DNA of 64,000 nucleotides from Selaginella tamariscina (lineage: Eukaryota; Streptophyta; Lycopodiopsida; Selaginellales; Selaginellaceae): the NCBI GenBank assembly GCA_003024785.1, contig PUQB01000369.1:151740-215739 (forward strand). Reading direction: 5' to 3'. Below are positions 45,356 to 58,421 of the stretch, in pieces. The first letter of the stretch is position 1; every line of letters begins with the position of its first letter. A program made the translations under genes and the position numbers. The notes below the pieces were generated by a model. That model saw only the letters and a list, made by a program, of their open reading frames with translations, did no database searches and was not told the DNA's origin.

Positions 45356-46914
45356 ATGGCTAATGTTGACACTCTTTCTCGAGCTCCTTTTCCACCTTGT
45401 CTCTCTTCTTTGTTCCTGAAGAAACAGTTATTCCAGCATCAGTGAATTTTCTAAACAAGGATTCGATACCATCAGGAGTTGTTGTGCTTGATATTTAATG
45501 TCCGCAAGGTGCAGAGTTAGATTTGCCATTTTGGATGAGGTTCATGAAGTTTAAAAGGTTGACCCATGGATTCGAAGGCTTCATGATGGGTTTGAGAATC
45601 TTGCATCACTTGCTGATGACTTGCCTTTCATGCACTTACATTCGTAATATTGCCTTTAGGATAACATTCTTTTATTTTGTGGGGACTGATCTAGATGATT
45701 ATTTATGGTTGGTGGTGCATTCGGTCTTCGTTCCATGCTTCCTCCACACTTACCATGACTCTCCTATTCTCGGTGGGCACATGGGACATTTTGTGTAATT
45801 GAGAAGCTGTGCAAATCTTTCTATTGGCCAGAGTTGCGAGGAGATGTGATTCGGTATGTGCAAAGTTGTGTGTGGTGCCAAGCTTGTAATACTCCCCCAT
45901 GTACTTTGGAAGGGACTATTGGTGTTAATTGTAGTTTCCTGTTTGTTTGAGTTTGTGGCATTTGATTTGATGGGACCTTTTCCATGATCAACTGCTAACA
46001 ATGAGTACATTATTATTGATTTTGACTACCTAACTCGTTGGGTGGAAGTTGGTGCTTTTGCTAGTGCAACTACCTCTGCTGTTGGCTAGTTTCTCCTTAA
46101 TCGGGTTCGTGTTTTATCATTCTTGTCCAAAGTGGATTCTCTCAAATAATGGTCCTATGTTTATGACTGAGGCATTTTATGTTTGACATTTCAGTTGGGG
46201 ATACGCCACACCTTCACAGTACTTATTAGATGGTTTGGTGGAACAAACTCATTAGGACTTTAAGGGATGATCACAAAGTACGTGAACTTTCAACATTCAG
46301 ATTGGGATGGTTATTTATCGTCCCTTCGATATACTTATGTCATTGGAATATAGAGTTTCGTTGGTATTTCACACATAAAGCTCTTATATGGCCATAACAT
46401 GATGTTGCCGATGGAGTTGGGTTTACCTTCTTGCTTGCCACGAACTGCTGATGCTAGGTCATGGGATCGGTATTTGACGAGCATTCTTCCATTGGTTCAA
46501 GCAAAGTTTGCAAAACACTTGGGCCGCATATAAGTGGGACAACAATGGCATTACAACTTTCATCATGGTCCACCTGCAAAGTATAAGGTGGATGAGTTGA
46601 TGTTAATTCGTTTTCCCAAACTTACAGTATGTGGTTTAACCAAGAGTCCCTTGCTCAGTGGAAGGGACATATCGAGTGATGCGGCAGGTAGGATCGAAAG
46701 TTTATGAGGTTCGACACGACATTCAACCCGATCCTTCAGAGATTGTGCATATGCAACGATTGAAGCATTTTGTGCAATGATTAAAACTTTTGTGCAACAG
46801 GGTCAGGAACAAGTTGTGCCGCCTACAGATCCACCAATGCCTCCTCTTGATGTTCCTTCAAATCCGGGAGAGAACCCTAACCACCTTCCATCCTTTCGAG
46901 AGAGGAGGGGATGA
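45356..46914 (+). pseudogene. Outer Ty3 copy 2: integrase and 3' coding end
   Basis: The linker and the CFLHTYHDSPILGGHMGH zinc-binding domain are open at 45523-45798, then SCVWCQACNT, a FDLMGPFP segment, YLTRWVEV, and core and tail codons in changing frames, to HHGPPAKYKVDELMLIRFP. An unbroken counterpart of the site hit by the solo LTR in copy 1 is at 46680. Stops and small deletions (around 46190-46260) show it is dead. Polypurine AGAGAGGAGGGG precedes the LTR. Confidence 0.8.
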
Positions 46915-47062
46915 TGTAAGGTCCACGTCTATAGCTACATGTACACATACTATTATTAGTGTAGTGGATTTTGATAACCGTCGAATTGGTTTCAATCTAG
47001 ACCACTCGCTCCTGTATATAATCTAATACAATATACGCATTTCTATATTCCAATATCTCACA
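46915..47062 (+). repeat. 3' LTR of outer Ty3 copy 2
   Basis: TGTAAGGTCCACG to ATCTCACA, followed by AAGT at 47063-47066. Nearly identical to 24113-24260. Confidence 0.85.
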
Positions 47063-47869
47063 AAGTGATATTAATAATTAGTATTCGATTATAATGATTT
47101 GAAGGATGGCTGGAGCATATGCAAACCCCTAACATCCATCTTTTGGAATCTCTTCTCTTTATGCAAGAATCTCCTAGTTGGTTATTCAAAATGGTTGGTT
47201 TAAGTTTAAAATAAATACACACACATGAAGTAATGACAAAGGACTTACACAAGAGGAACTAAATAGGTACGCATCTACAACAAAATGTGATTTAATTTAT
47301 TAAGTCAAGACAAATTATTAGACATGCCAATGAAAGCTTGATGGATAAAGATTCGTTGAACTACATATATGCACAAGGGTTTAGGGTTTTGACATGTGCA
47401 TGTATTTATCAAATTCTTTATAGCAACTATTGGTATTCTTGGATTCCGTCTTAACAACTACTCGCCTTTGTTTCAGAAACAAACACAAGGCCAAGCACTG
47501 CAATTCCTGCAAGCATCAAGAAAGTCCATACGAAGCTTTGTGTGATAATGAGAGTTTTGAAACTCAATTTGCATTAGCTGCAATTTTTTTCCTGCATATT
47601 CCAATATGGAACAAATATATTTATTATAATTTGTAATTCAAGAATCAAATTTATGTGAATAAACTTTAATTTTTTTCACCCTAAACCTTATGCTCAAGTG
47701 CACAGAGAGAGAAATTATATAACAATTGCGAATTGAGGACACGAGTATTTATGTATATGTATATATAATAAACTCAGATTTACGTGGTGAAAATGGAGGT
47801 GACATAACGAGGATGCCCGTTTTTTAACATCACTTAGATTCTACTGACTCAAATGCCTAAGTATATCTA
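47063..47869. repeat. Module M, 3' flank of outer Ty3 copy 2
   Basis: Nearly identical to 24261-25094. No gene recognised. Confidence 0.75.
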
Positions 47870-48588
47870 ATAGCGAGCACATTCTCCATGATCAAGACAA
47901 AATTGCAAAAAGTCAGAGATAACTATTTTAATCTATAGATGCATGTGTATATGTCAGAGATGATTTATACATGTAGGAATTAAATTAATGTATTTTCAAA
48001 TAAAATTCACGTTGCACATAATGTATACATGTCTCTGTAGTTTGAATTCAATATATTCATCTAATTCATACATGCATCCAATACATTATATACATGTCTA
48101 CATTCAACCACATATATAACATATATTGGGTACACATACACACAAATATATAAGTATAAGCTTCATTGCTTTCATGGCTTTGAGAATATTCAATTTGGTT
48201 TTAAAGGCTACTTATAAGTTGTTAAATGGTTGTAAAGGGAATGTTAAAAAGTTAATTCACATTTTCAAGTTTTGAAAAATAAATAATTTGAAGTAAGCAT
48301 GTGTGTGTGAAGTCATATGTATGTGTATGTGCACATGCAAAAGCTACATATATAATTGTTCATATATTAATGTAGACAAAAATGTTAAAGATTATGAGGC
48401 GAAATAACATACATGCTCAACGATGTACATTTTAAGTAAGTATTTGATTGGGACTCTTGTAATGCAAATTAATGCAATTCACTTGTACATTTTAAATAAA
48501 TATTTGTTTGGGACTCCGCTAATGCAAATAGTGAATTGCGTCACTCTTTATGCATCTATATACATATATACACAAGTGTGTATGTGTG

Positions 48589-48619
<31 letters not shown>

Positions 48620-50880
48620 ATATGAATATATGTATATGTATGTTATACATCAATATAGCATATATGTTTAAACATACATATATGCACCCCAAGCACTTAA
48701 GGATGAAAAATTTAGAAACAAATTATCTAACGCATCTTAATATATATGTTTCACATATAATTTTATTTATATATAATATATATATATTTATATGTATATC
48801 TATATGAAATCAAATTATTAACATATTCTTGTCTCATATATTAATTTATAATTAATAGTTACTAGCTCTTTGGTTCTCAAATTATGATAAAAATGCATTC
48901 ATTTTGTACACATACTCTCTTAACACTTGGGTAGATATATAAATCTTCAATTTTTATTTATTCTCATATTTAAGATAAATCTTTACTATATGGTATTTAT
49001 ACACAAAAGCCCACTTCTTGCCTTGCAATGTCTTTTAGATCTTTTATTTTTGTTGTAACTTATTTATACATAAACTTACTTTACAATGTTTAATTTATGT
49101 TGTAACTTATTCATAAGTCTAAAATTTTAAATATGAATAACATCAATTCTCTCCTTGTGGGTAAAATGCTTAAGTATTTTTATTAAATCGATAAGAACGT
49201 ATACGTAGTGTTAGAGTATGAGTAGAAGACTCTACCTTAGTTACCTTAGTCATAACCTAAAGTTTTTACATCTTGTTTAACCAAGCATACAATACGCTGT
49301 TAATAATAAGAACCTTAACTTTTGGGGTGCATACAAATACAACATACTCACATAAAATGTAAACTCTAAGTAAAGTTGAGTCTAAATCGTTTCATGTGAA
49401 TTTAAGATAATCCTTTATAAAGTTTTAAATTATAAATATATTCCTACATGATTTTGTAGTTGATGATTAATAAATATAATATTGTTTAAAGTGTAATTAT
49501 ATTTCTTAAAGTATCTTAATTCATGTTAAAGACACAAACAACAAGCTTCTTGTCTAAATCGTTTAGATGGTATGAATGGTTGAAAGAGTACATCGACCAA
49601 TAATATGACCTCATTATAGTCTTATAAAGGTTTTTTAATATTGATAAGAATTCACTTAATATGTAATCATTTGGGTTAAAGAGTTTTAGGATATGTGATA
49701 TATTTATTTGCTAAATAGTAATTTACATTCTTTCAAGAGAGATCCCATATAGCGGCTTCCCACCCATGATATGTCTATCGTACATACACCCTGAGAACAT
49801 CCCCTCCTTAGGGTTTTTCTTTCTCAAAAACTTAATCCATTTCTTGGTAAAGTTGATATTCTTGTTATACTTGTCATACTTGACACCAATCTCCCAGAAT
49901 TCGCCCTCTTCGTCAATAAAAGTTAATACCTTAGTGATTTCACACTTAGGCAGCTTTCCTGCACTCTTGCTGGGCACAACCATCTTTTTATGCAATACAC
50001 TCACATTGGTTGTAGTAAGTTGCTTAGTAAAGAGCTGCGACCACTTGGAAATTTCTGGTTCCAACTTGAACTTGGCTGATGAGTTGGCAGCCTTTGGAGT
50101 ATCTTCATTGATAAGCAAGGGTGTTGGTATCTTGTCTTTGTGACAAGGGACAATCTTGTTGTCAACATGTGGACAAGATTAAAATCTATACCATTGGTAG
50201 GGCATGGTACTTTGTCCTTCTCCAGTATAGGTTCAAAATTGTGAGGTGCACCGGGATGTTCTAATAAGTAACATGCAACATCTGCTAGTACCATTAACTT
50301 CTCCATTACGCCTCTAACCGTGATCTTCTTGGTTCTATATAATAAGAGAAAGGGAAATTGCAAAAGATCTTAAGTTAAAGTCCTATAGGGTTAGCCAAAA
50401 CAAGATCCTTCTTTTATATACACATGTAGTCCACGCACGTGGTGTACACATTTGCTCACGCGGGATCCACGTGGAGACCAGCAAAAAAAAAATTTAATAT
50501 ATTATTGTGAAAAATTTCACTAGGCACATAAAACTAGGGTATTTTGATAATGCAGTATTTTAAAGATATATGCTGATGGCTGGGGTAATGCACTCTTGGC
50601 TTCTTATTTTGGGGCATGTGTTAGTTGGCTTTGGGGTTGACATTGCATCCAATGACCTCGCTTTTCGTTATAGCGGGTTTCTCCTAGTGACTTGTAAGCT
50701 TAAACAAGTTTTACATTATTAATCTTGCTTTTACCAAGGTAACATATGTATCAAAATCGCGATCTAATATTTCCACATAAATAATAACTATATTATTAAA
50801 TATTTAAATCTTTGAATAAATTTATAATCCAAATAAAACTTTGTACTACAAAATTATTTCTATTTGATAATATATTCTGG
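47870..50880 (+). repeat. B3 module arm, third copy
   Basis: Direct copy of 25095-28060. Includes TG/TA simple repeats at 48575-48625, AT-rich sequence, a B3 pseudogene on the minus strand and its promoter, and the TTGACATTGCATCC block at 50636. Confidence 0.85.
49723..50306 (-). pseudogene. B3-domain protein, copy 3 (best-preserved B3 domain)
   Basis: On the minus strand from ATG at 50306. The whole B3-like domain is in one frame: WSQLFTKQLTTTNVS, MVVPSKSAGKLP, KVLTFIDEEGEFWEIGVKYD and FTKKWIKFLRKKNPKEG, ending LYGISLERM then a stop. Upstream, the frame is lost in the linker near 50170-50120 (after FNLVH). Because only the linker is hit, this copy gives the clearest view of the domain. TATA-like TATATAAAAG (minus strand) lies near 50411-50420 and CACGTGGATCC near 50466-50476. 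Confidence 0.75.
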
Positions 50881-51221
50881 AGCAGATGCAAACCCATAAC
50901 ATCCATCTCTTGGAACCTGTTCTCTTTATGCCAGAATCTTTAGTTGGTTATTCAAAATGGCTGGTTTTAAGTTTAAAAGGATTTATACAAAAGGAACTAA
51001 ACAAGTACGCATTTACAGCAAAATGTGACTTAATTTATTCAAGTCGAGACAAATTATTAGACATGCCAAAAGAAAGCTTGATGGATAAAGATTTGCTGAA
51101 CTATGAGCCTTATATGTACAAAAGGGTCTAGGGTTTTGACATGTGCATGTATGTATCAAATTCTTTATAACAGTTATGGGCTGGCAGCTGATTCCTTAAA
51201 CAACTGCTTGCCTTTATGCAA
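50881..51221. repeat. Module M remnant left of element X
   Basis: Matches 24310-24690 and 47110-47470 (GCAAACCC-TAACATCCATC, ATGGATAAAGATTTG, CAACTGCTTGCCTTT). The match ends near 51212 where element X begins. Confidence 0.65.
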
Positions 51222-51242
51222 GTTGTAACTAAAATGGGCATG
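51222..51242 (+). repeat. Left end of element X
   Basis: GTTGTAACTAAAATGGGCAT plus G, identical to 15062-15082. It lies within a few bases of the point where the module M match stops. The other end would be beyond 64000. Confidence 0.6.
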
Positions 51243-51716
51243 GCTATAGTCCCATTTCCTAATAATTAGCAATTTTAGCTATTTAATTAGCATTTTCTAA
51301 TATTAAAGGAATATTCTTTAGAATATATGTTTGAAAAGAGAATATTCTTTAGAATATTCTATTTTGTATTCTACCCTTTAATAAATTATAGCATTCATTG
51401 AACAAAAATTAATAACATTATAAAGTAGAATGTATTAAATTATATAATATATTGCCTAATATAACAATTAAGGAAGAGCATAAGAGGTACATTATATAAA
51501 TATTGATGTTGTTATTAAAATATAATATTAAATATAACATTATTAATTAAAAATTTGTAGTAGTAATAATATATATATAAATCCTATATAATATAGTCAA
51601 TCTTCCATATCATTTTTAAATTTATATAGTTAAGTATACAATTTGGTATTATTATTAAAGAGTTTATAATAATTATGAATATTAAATATATAATATTTTA
51701 TAATTTTGTAATTGCT

Positions 51717-54700
51717 TTAAGCTTCAAAAAACATACATTCCCTTGCAGTTTTGTTAATCGTGACTTTATCAACGCTTCTTGACATCCACCCATATCGAAT
51801 GGATTTAACATTTATAAACATGCTGGTCTTTTTGATTGGGGACCATGTTTTCTCTAGGCATCCATTATATCTTTCGCTCTCCTTCTCGTGTCGCCTTTTT
51901 TGTGGTTTGAACCATGCAACCTTAACAATACTATTTTTTGTGATTACTTCAAGTGTGTCGATAATTTGACCCATCCAAATAGGCTGATTATATGACGCAT
52001 CTGGAGTAATGAGAAATCATTAGTTTTTGAAGATCCTTGCAGCAATCAAAGTATGCTTTAGGTTTTTGGTTCCTTTGTCCAACAAAGTGTGGAGTTTGCA
52101 CTTCCACATCACTACTGGCTTTTATGTCGTTTGTGCTCAGTGATGTCATTTCAATCTCCTCTCGCCACCTTGTTTTAGGCCAGAAAGGTGTTGCAATTCT
52201 GTACTTGTGAAGTAGGCCCTTCCAACTCTCGAAAACAGTCTCCCAATAGTTGACCACATCTTATATAGTTCTGAGTAACCAGTTGCCTTATCAGAATTCT
52301 TTGGCATCGATTTTTGAACCCATGCCACATATTTTTTGATGCCATCAATAATAACCTCTTGTTCCTTGAGCTGGGCACTCAATGGAATAGGGTCTGGTTG
52401 TCCTTCTGGGAGAAGTGGCTTTCCATCCTCTCCACTTTTGAAGAGCATTAAGCCCTCTTTCGGTAACCACTCCTGCTCTGATGGCCGTAACTTGTACTGC
52501 ATAATAGGTATACCATCTCGTATGGAGAAAAAGAATTGTAGCGGCACAAGGTGACCAACTAAAGAATCACTCCCTTCTTTTATATACTCCTTGAGAAATT
52601 TTTTGAAGTCTGGCACCTCAGTCACAAGCAAAGCACAACTTTTTTTGGAGATGCAATTTTCAAAAAGATTCATCATATGCGGTAAGGTAAGTGCACTTGT
52701 CCTTTTTGTAGAGTTGGAGACCTTGCTGAAGAACGCATCAATATCTTCATGAGTGTGACCAACCATAAGGAAACTGAGCGTGATTGTTTCAAACACACCT
52801 TTGGCAACAAGCATTGACAAGTATGCTAGCACATATCTAGAAAATAAAAGTAAGTATGAGCTTGAGAAACCCTTAAGTAAAATGATTTACCTATTTTTGT
52901 TCTCGCCTGCACAATTATCCATCTGTAAAAGCAAATGACGAGGAAGCTTATTTGATGTTGAGGACACATGTACACTATTTGAGCTAGATCCCTCCACTGA
53001 ACCTGAACTCTCAACAGGGCCATCTGTTTTTTGTGCAGGTTGCTGACAATGCCTCTCATATTCCCAAGTAGCCTCAAGTGCAGACGTGTTCATGAGAGCA
53101 TTATGTAAAGGTTGAAGGTGTTGTTTCTTCACTTTGAGATCACTGATAGGACTTGTCTGTGAGTGGGCTTCAAGGTTTCTGAAACACATGGCTAACGACC
53201 CAATAGTGAAATTGGAGTCGCTAGACCAATGTGGAAGTGAAAAGTGTCCATATGACTCACAACCGTGTCCATGTGTTAGCACACCTGTCAATGAAATCGG
53301 AAGTTTCATGACATTTCCAAGGCACTTTGGTGTTGCAAAGAGCTTTGGAATGCTGGTCTTTGAATGATCCATCTTGTCATGGATCAAGCACAGGTACTCT
53401 GATGGGCGTGACACAGAAAGCATGCGGTGTGCATAGTACTGAGACCGGCAAGTTTGTTGTGCAATCATGTGGGCCTCCATCTTCCTTTGAATGGTAGTGA
53501 TCTCCACCAAGGTTTTTGCACAAGCCTCTGCAGCCTTCAATGATGTACAAGTGTCACACTTAGAAAAGCTAGAGTGTTTTGCAATCTCCACATCCTTAAA
53601 ATGAGTATTCCATATGTTGTTGAAGGTACCAGTGCAGATTGCTTGGAGCCCCATCAAACTGAGGCACTTGTTCACAGTTCAACAGTTTCAATTGAGTGTA
53701 GATTGAAGGTAAAACCTTGAGATTTAAGTAAAACCTTGAGATTTTCCCTGACCCCTGCATTTGTGGTTCGGCATTTGTGAGGCATCCTGTCTGCATTTGC
53801 TTCCACAAAAGCCTTGAGTATCTCTATGGCTGCCTGATGTGAGAGCGGGTTTTGACCAAGCCAGTGTTCCCATGAACTGAGGTTCGCGCTCCATCTAGCC
53901 ACTCATCCTCCGACGGTAGAACGTGGTCTTTGGGATCCCGTATATACTGTACCAAGCTTTGAAGCAGATGGCCACCTTATTAAATACCATGGATGTACTC
54001 TGATAACCTGTGTCCGAGGCCATTCCATCAATACACCCAGTTAGTGCAGCATATACAAACTCATGCCTTTGCTTTTGGGTGAGCATACGAAAACATGTCT
54101 ACATTGGGTAATTTCATTCCGGTCTGCCATCTGACAACACTTCTTCTTGCAACAGTCAATCGTGGAAATGCTCGTAACACTTTCGGAAGATGTAGGATCA
54201 TCTTTACCCTCTTGCTGAAACTTGCAGGGGAAGATCTACAACCCATGAATCGCCTTTTTCTTACAATAGGACCAATGCCAAGGAACCTCTTCAAATATGA
54301 TTGTTCTTCCGGGTTGTTATTATTGAAATCCAACCCAGAATATGTTGAACCATCTTGCCGTCTTAATTCAGATGTTCGCCACCTCACGAGGGATCCAGGA
54401 TACAATGTGCCATTAGGTGAAACCTCTGTCACAACTCACCCCGAAGTCGGACCCTAGTTTCTCTTCTGACACTGCTTCCATTGGATTTATAGCTGTGATG
54501 ATGCCTCTTCCGACTTCAATCTCACGAAGAAAGAGAATCACCTCATCCATCACAGCAGGCAAGCCATCATCTGGTAAACTCGTGCTACTATTTGTTTGTG
54601 ACTTGCATATTCTGTGTCAGCCTTGACTTCATTCAAATTCCACAATACAGGAGAACCCTCCTCAAATTCCATTCCCAGAACCTCAACATGCTTGTAAATG

Positions 54701-54836
54701 GTGTTCACCCATACGTACACAAAGATCCTTGGGCAATATTGTGACATGATGCATTATTATCTCGAACTTCCACAGTTCCAGTGCCAACTATCTCGTTGTT
54801 CCGAAGAAGACATACTTTATCTCCAGTATTAAACAT
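51717..54836 (-). pseudogene. Large transposase-like protein with VGHTHEDIDAFFS motif (frameshifted)
   Basis: About 950 codons on the minus strand from ATG 54836. In order: MFNTGDKVCLLRN and a GTGTVEV segment; FLGIGPIVRKRR; KQRHEFVYAAL and a possible helix-turn-helix GIPKTTFYRRR; a Cys-rich segment FSKCDTCTSLKAAEAC; CLIHDKMDHSKTSIP; LLQMDNCAGENKNR, then an intron at 52837-52890; FLMVGHTHEDIDAFFSKV; and a C-terminal GQIIDTLEVITKN-type small domain. The spaced acidic residues (HDKMD, MDNCAGEN, HEDID) resemble a DDE/RNase-H-fold transposase core, and proteins of this layout occur in repeated form in other eukaryotes, but I cannot name the family with certainty. Frames change near 54750, 54550, 54430, 53900, 53690, 52250 and 51980, so this copy is broken or carries sequencing indels. 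Confidence 0.6.
52837..52890 (-). other. 54-bp intron in transposase-like gene
   Basis: On the minus strand the donor AATAG|GTAAAT and acceptor TTTTCTAG|ATATG join GENKNR to YVLAYL in frame. Its retention means this copy did not come from a spliced mRNA. Confidence 0.75.
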
Positions 54837-54985
54837 ATTGTCCTGCACATAAATAATTGTATTATTTATGATATCTGTTTATGCAATATTTCTAAGAAAT
54901 CTGAATTACGGTTATTTAATAATATGCATATGCAATAATACATAATTATGTTTAGAGATAATATCTCATGTTTGATTAATACAAC
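54837..54985. other. Spacer between transposase-like gene and palindrome array 1
   Basis: AT-rich. The minus-strand sequence ends TTTATGTGCAG just before the ATG, which could be a splice acceptor of a leader exon or part of the 5' UTR. No TATA box is obvious. Confidence 0.4.
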
Positions 54986-54990
54986 TGATG

Positions 54991-55710
54991 GGCGGGATTA
55001 ATCCCGCCCACGAATCCCTCCGACGAGGAACGGTCGGCGGGATTAATCCCGCCGCCGACTCAACCCCTTCGGAGAGAGTCGGCGGGATTAATCCCGCCTT
55101 GGACTCCCTCCGACAAGGAAGAGCCGGCGGGATTAATCCCGCGCCTCTTCCTCCTCGGGGGGAGTCCGGCGGGATTAATCCCGCCGACTCTCTCCGACGA
55201 GGAAGGGAGTCGGCGGGATTAATCCCGCCGACTCAACCCCTTCGGAGAGAGTCGGCGGGATTAATCCGCCGGACTCCCCCGAAGGAAGAGCGGCGGGATT
55301 AATCCCGCCGGCTCTTCCTTGTCGGAGGGAGTCCAAGGCGGGATTAATCCGCCCACAATTCTTACGACGGGGAATGGGTGGCGGGATTAAACCGCACATA
55401 ACTCTCTCCAAAACTATGATTTCAAAGAGATCTCGGGATAAATCCTGTCCCCAAATCTTAAAACAGGGAAGTGGTGGCGAGATTAATCCCGCCACCCCTT
55501 CCCTGCCCTCCTAAATGGTTGGCGGGATTAATCCCGCCGACAACTCTTTCTAATAAATTCTGGTAAACTCTTCATCATGAGAAGGTTATCGACGGGATTA
55601 ATCCCGCCACTCTTTTTCAGTGGCGGAGAAGCATTGCCCGGGAGATGGTGGCGGGATTAATCCCGCCACCTCTTCGAAGAGGCGAAAAAGAAATGGCCGG
55701 ATTAATCCCG
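54991..55710. repeat. Palindrome array 1
   Basis: The 18-bp perfect palindrome GGCGGGATTAATCCCGCC occurs at 54991, 55036, 55081, 55168, 55212, 55292, 55521 and 55650. Near-perfect copies are at about 55126, 55254, 55337, 55380, 55476, 55590 and 55693. Spacers in the first half are about 25 bp and related (CTCCCTCCGACGAGGAA and its inverse TTCCTTGTCGGAGGGAG), giving a period near 45 bp. The array lies about 150 bp upstream of the transposase-like start codon. Frames open through it (repeating GGINPA or AGLIPP) are artefacts. Confidence 0.95.
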
Positions 55711-57935
55711 CCGCCCGGTTAACCTAGAATATTAAGTTAAAAGGATATTTAAACGGGATAAATCCCTAACGGAATATATTATAATCCTAATGCATTCCTA
55801 AACCCCTAAAATTGTAATTTTAAGAGAGAATGTAAGAGAGTGAATCTTTTAAGTATTTTTTAAATTTGTTTATAATACTTACTTGTAAACAGCACTGAAG
55901 GCGCCGTGCTTTCCTATAAAGAATAGCACCCAATTTAATCTCGCCCTGAGATGATCACTATGAAGAAAAAAGAAGATCTAAAGAGTGAAAAATACAGAAA
56001 TGAAGAAACCCTTGCCGGAGAAAGAACCAGATCTGAATTTGAGTGGGAAATTAAATGCATTTTCAAATTTACATGTCAGACCGACAATACATATGTCAGA
56101 AATTCAAATTTTTTTAAAAAGAACAGAAATAAAATTTAAGATGAGTTGACACAAATATCCGACACTCTGACATATATACTCTCCAGTTCCAATGAGTATT
56201 TAAAATTGCATTTAATGTTATTCAAGTGATTCAAGCTGTTTAATATTACGAAATTTTAGACTATATTCTACATTCTTAGTATTCAAGTATATTTATATTA
56301 TATATATATATATAAATATATACTTATACAATAAATAAATTGATATATTATTATGTATCATTTAAAATATATTCATAGTCTGTTTATTATTATTATTTTC
56401 TTAATTACTCGAGTATTTAGTTTTCATTTCCTAGTATCAATGGGATATTCTTTAATATTTTATTAATATTTGAAGAATATTCTAATATTAAACCTGATTA
56501 TCATAATTAAATTAGTCTTGTTCTTAATTATTGCAGTAATTATTCTACATTTGTATATATTAATGGGATTTTCTCAATTAATTTGTTATTATTTCAAGAA
56601 TATTCATGTGTTAAACCTTATTATCAATATTAAATTAATACACACTATGAACATATTTTAAATTATACATAATAATACATCATTTTATCTAATATATAGT
56701 CATATATAGTTTTAATAATATATATATTAATATCATTTCCTTAATTACTTGAGTAATTAATCTTCTTTATATTAATGGGATATTCTTTATTATTTTCTTA
56801 TTATTCCAAGAATATTCCAATATTAAACATGATTATGATAATTAATTTAGTTAATTATTTGAGTACTTAATTTACATTTGTATATATTAATGGGATTTTC
56901 TCAATTAATTTCTTATTATTTCAAGAATATTTCAATGTTAAACCTTTTTATCAATATTAAATTAATATATATTATTAAAACTATATATGGCTATATATTA
57001 GATAAAATCATATATTATTATGTATAATTTAAAATATGTTCCTAGTGTGTTTATTAATATTATTTTCTTAATTATTCGATGTTTGTTTTGCACATATATA
57101 TAAACACAATCATAAATTTACACACGCATTACAAGAACTTACAAAAACACATATGCACACACATGCACAACCCTAAACCAAACTGAAGAAATAGGTTGCT
57201 TCTTTATTGAAAACATCATGTTCAACGCATGTATGATATATGTACTCAATCTGTGTGACTGTATGTAACACATTGAATTTACATGTGTAATATTTATATT
57301 AAGCTTGTTGGGAGCAAACCCTAAACCCCCCTAATATGTAACACAATGAATTTACTCATGTAATATGTATGTATGTCTGTGTGTATACACGTGTGCATGT
57401 ATATATGTGTACTCTGTATGTATATATGTGTACTTTCTGTCTTCTCTCATACATACACACCATGCATGATCCATGTTAATATGTACTGTCTCTCTTCTCT
57501 CAAACATATACACCATGCATGATCTATAATATGTACTCGGTCTCTCTAATATTATGTACTAATATGTGTGTATGTCTGTGTGTATACACGTGTGTATGTA
57601 TATATTATGTGTATTAATATATGCAATGTGTATGTATGTATTGATACACATGAAACTTTAACACTCTCATGGACACACACATGTTAAATCCCTGCATGAT
57701 TTATATTTTTGAGGTGTATGTGATACACCCACGCACACGCACGCGCTAATAATATAATGAAAGAATATTTTTAGGGCGAATCTATATTTTATTCTTTTTA
57801 GGGTTTAAGTATATTCTCAGAAGGAATATTCTATTAGGGTTAATATATATATTTAATTCCTTTAGGGTTTAGGTATATTCTTAGGGTTTCAAGAGGCGGC
57901 GGCTGTGAAATCGGCGGCGGCGGCTGTGCACACAG
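55711..57935. other. AT-rich middle of element X, no gene
   Basis: No coding region is supported. It contains repeated AATATTC/GAATATT-type motifs and units with TATTAATGGGA-TATTCTTTA near 56435, 56775 and 56885. An inverted repeat of about 90 bp has arms near 56645-56735 and 56955-57045. Simple TGTATGTATA repeats fill 57350-57660, including two copies of GTGTGTATACACGTGTG. GC-rich GGCGGC runs occur at 57895-57925. Confidence 0.65.
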
Positions 57936-58239
57936 GTGAGATCTGTGTGTGTGTGTGTGTGTATGTATGTATATATGTATAGGAGTGTGCGTATAAATTT
58001 ATTTATTAGTTTTATCTCTCGCACACACACGCACACTCCTGTGTATGTATATGTGTGTGTGGGTGTGTGTTTGTTTATCTGTATGATTTTATTTGTTTCG
58101 CTCACACACGCATACACACGATATACATATACACATATATATATATACCTATATACATATATACATACATATATTATGTGTACCAGTATCTGTAAATTTT
58201 TTTTTATTGATCTATCTCTCCCACACACACGCACACTGC

Positions 58240-58302
<63 letters not shown>

Positions 58303-58367
58303 TATGTGTACCAGTATCTGTAAATTTTTTTTTATTGATCTATCTCTCCCACACACACGCGCACTGC

Positions 58368-58421
<54 letters not shown>

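Larger units (their letters stand above)
32337..47062 (+). mobile_element. Outer Ty3-type element, copy 2 (chimeric, interrupted)
   Basis: Starts TGTAAGG at 32337 after AAGT and ends with a 3' LTR at 47062 before AAGT. Gag, protease and reverse transcriptase run to 35121; then the sequence jumps back and repeats reverse transcriptase from 35122, so two partial copies are joined. The second part is interrupted at 35775/44723 by a solo LTR containing a complete LARD. It then continues with RNase H and integrase to 46900. All frames are broken. Confidence 0.78.
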
